Positions 63,105 through 64,000 of a DNA stretch of 64,000 nt are shown piece by piece. The first letter of the stretch is position 1. Each line of letters begins with the position of its first letter. This DNA is from Bradyrhizobium sp. CER78. GTDB lineage: Bacteria > Pseudomonadota > Alphaproteobacteria > Rhizobiales > Xanthobacteraceae. The notes beneath the pieces were generated by a model, which ran no database searches, was not told the DNA's origin, and saw only the letters and a program-made list of their open reading frames with translations. Where the stretch lies: positions 496,001-560,000 of the forward strand of contig NZ_JARVWP010000001.1 of the NCBI RefSeq assembly GCF_029846235.1. Reading direction: 5' to 3'. The position numbers and the translations under genes are program-made.

Positions 63105-64000
63105 TCAGTGCTTGCCGGCTCCCATGTAGCCGAACAGGAAGCCCGCCACCTTGCGCTTCTGGATCTCCTCGCTGCCCTCGGTGATGCGATAGCGGCGGTG
63201 ATGGCGGTAGATGTGCTCGAACGGCTTGTGGCGCGAATAACCCATGCCGCCATGGACCTGCATGGCGCGGTCGGCGGCTTCGCAGCACAGCCGGTTTGCC
63301 CAGTAATTGCACATCGAGACCCGGTCCGACAGCGTGTGCTCGACCTGCGCCTGGGTCAGCTGGTCCATCTCCCAAGCGGTCTTGCGGATCAGCAGCCGCA
63401 GCATCTCGGCCTGGGTCGCGAGCTCGACCAGCGGCCACTGGATCGCCTGGTTCTCCGCCAGCGCCTTGCCGAACGGCTTGCGCTCGCGGGCATATTTCAC
63501 GCTCTCATTGATGCAGTAGACCGCGGCACCAAGCGAGCTCGCCGCCTGGCGGATGCGGTTCTCGTGCACGAAGCATTGCGCCAGCGACAGGCCGCGGCCG
63601 ACTTCGCCGAACTGAGCATCCTCAGGCACGAACACGTCGGTGAAGCTGACCCGTGGATGATCGGTCGGCATGTTGAAGGTCCACATATATTCCTCGACCT
63701 TCACGCCCGGCGACTTCGCCGGCACGAGGAAGCAGCTGATGCCGCGCGCGTCGCCGTCATTGCCCGAGGTACGGGCGAACAGCGCGCAGTGCGTGGCGAC
63801 ATGCATGCCTGTCGTCCACATCTTCTCGCCGTTGATGATCCAGCCCTTGACGTTGTCGCGGGTGGCCGGGACGGCCCGGGTTTCCATATGCGTGGCGTCG
63901 GAGCCATGTTCCGGCTCCGTGAGGCCAAACGTGATGCGGTACTTTCCGGTGATCGAGCCGTCGATCATCGCCTTCTGCTCGTCGGTGCCATAGCGGTCGA
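63105..64000 (-). CDS. Acyl-CoA dehydrogenase, C-terminal part (cut by window edge)
   Basis: The frame is open to the right edge and gives about 298 residues, starting near RYGTDEQKAMIDG. It has the FAD-binding run FGLTEPEHGSDATHMETRA and WIINGEKMWTTG, then the helical C-terminal domain ending with VHGGMGYSRHKPFEHIYRHH and ITEGSEEIQKRKVAGFLFG, where a catalytic acid is expected. It oxidises acyl-CoA to enoyl-CoA and passes electrons to ETF. The N-terminal domain and start lie outside the window. Confidence 0.9.
   Translation of the reverse strand, partial: DRYGTDEQKAMIDGSITGKYRITFGLTEPEHGSDATHMETRAVPATRDNVKGWIINGEKMWTTGMHVATHCALFARTSGNDGDARGISCFLVPAKSPGVKVEEYMWTFNMPTDHPRVSFTDVFVPEDAQFGEVGRGLSLAQCFVHENRIRQAASSLGAAVYCINESVKYARERKPFGKALAENQAIQWPLVELATQAEMLRLLIRKTAWEMDQLTQAQVEHTLSDRVSMCNYWANRLCCEAADRAMQVHGGMGYSRHKPFEHIYRHHRRYRITEGSEEIQKRKVAGFLFGYMGAGKH

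Noticed and set aside
1..64000. tRNA, rRNA, CRISPR, prophage or insertion sequence
   Set aside because: I found no tRNA-like cloverleaf, no regular spacer array and no transposase, integrase or phage-like coding sequence. The repeats seen are small palindromes without a gene.

Overview
The window looks like chromosomal DNA of a Bradyrhizobium-type alphaproteobacterium (Nitrobacteraceae). The DNA is GC-rich. Two marks point there: a hopanoid operon (hpnC-hpnD-hpnE-shc) together with the 2-methylhopanoid methylase HpnP, and Liv-type ABC uptake systems coupled to organic-acid and aromatic catabolism. Several families of palindromic intergenic repeats are also present. The genus is inferred from protein content. 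I see no rRNA, tRNA, CRISPR array, transposase, integrase or phage gene, and no obvious island boundary.

Layout. 1-4300 (minus): the hopanoid operon hpnC>hpnD>hpnE>shc, with shc cut by the left edge just after its catalytic DxDD motif. 4495-8106: a small Cys-rich secreted protein, a secreted lipocalin-sized protein and an RND/MMPL exporter. 8304-12200 (minus): ethanolamine ammonia-lyase subunits eutB and eutC with hpnP lying between them. hpnP has a candidate EcfG (general stress) promoter in its own upstream gap. 12502-15916 (plus): a chemoreceptor and a diguanylate cyclase. 15940-22660 (minus): transglutaminase / ATP-grasp-alpha-E / transglutaminase-DUF2126, a predicted but undefined peptide-ligation system.

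23428-32938: a minus-strand catabolic operon, with a divergent GntR-type regulator that carries two winged helices. The operon holds a Tat-exported binding protein, LivH, a LivM-LivG fusion, LivF, an Ldh2-type oxidoreductase, an HpcH/HpaI aldolase and a UxaA-type dehydratase. It looks like uptake and breakdown of a sugar acid. 32941-40075: the homoprotocatechuate meta-cleavage block (hpaR divergent from hpaH-hpaF-hpaE-hpaD-FAH protein) with a ThDP enzyme at its end. Then come an MFS transporter, an alkB/2OG-oxygenase pair, and a second Liv transporter operon that ends in an amidase and a DUF2848 protein (43168-49865).

50107-64000: acyl-CoA metabolism. It holds a DUF35/thiolase/SDR group, a Tat-exported SMP-30 lactonase, PEP carboxylase, two acyl-CoA ligases, a crotonase divergent from a DECR1-type dienoyl-CoA reductase, a GFA-domain protein, and an acyl-CoA dehydrogenase cut by the right edge.

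Genes of one operon commonly overlap by 1, 4, 8 or 11 bases, which supports translational coupling. Palindromic repeats fill most gaps of 80-250 bp. Functional names come from reading motifs; substrates of the two Liv operons, the ThDP enzyme and the acyl-CoA genes are inferred.
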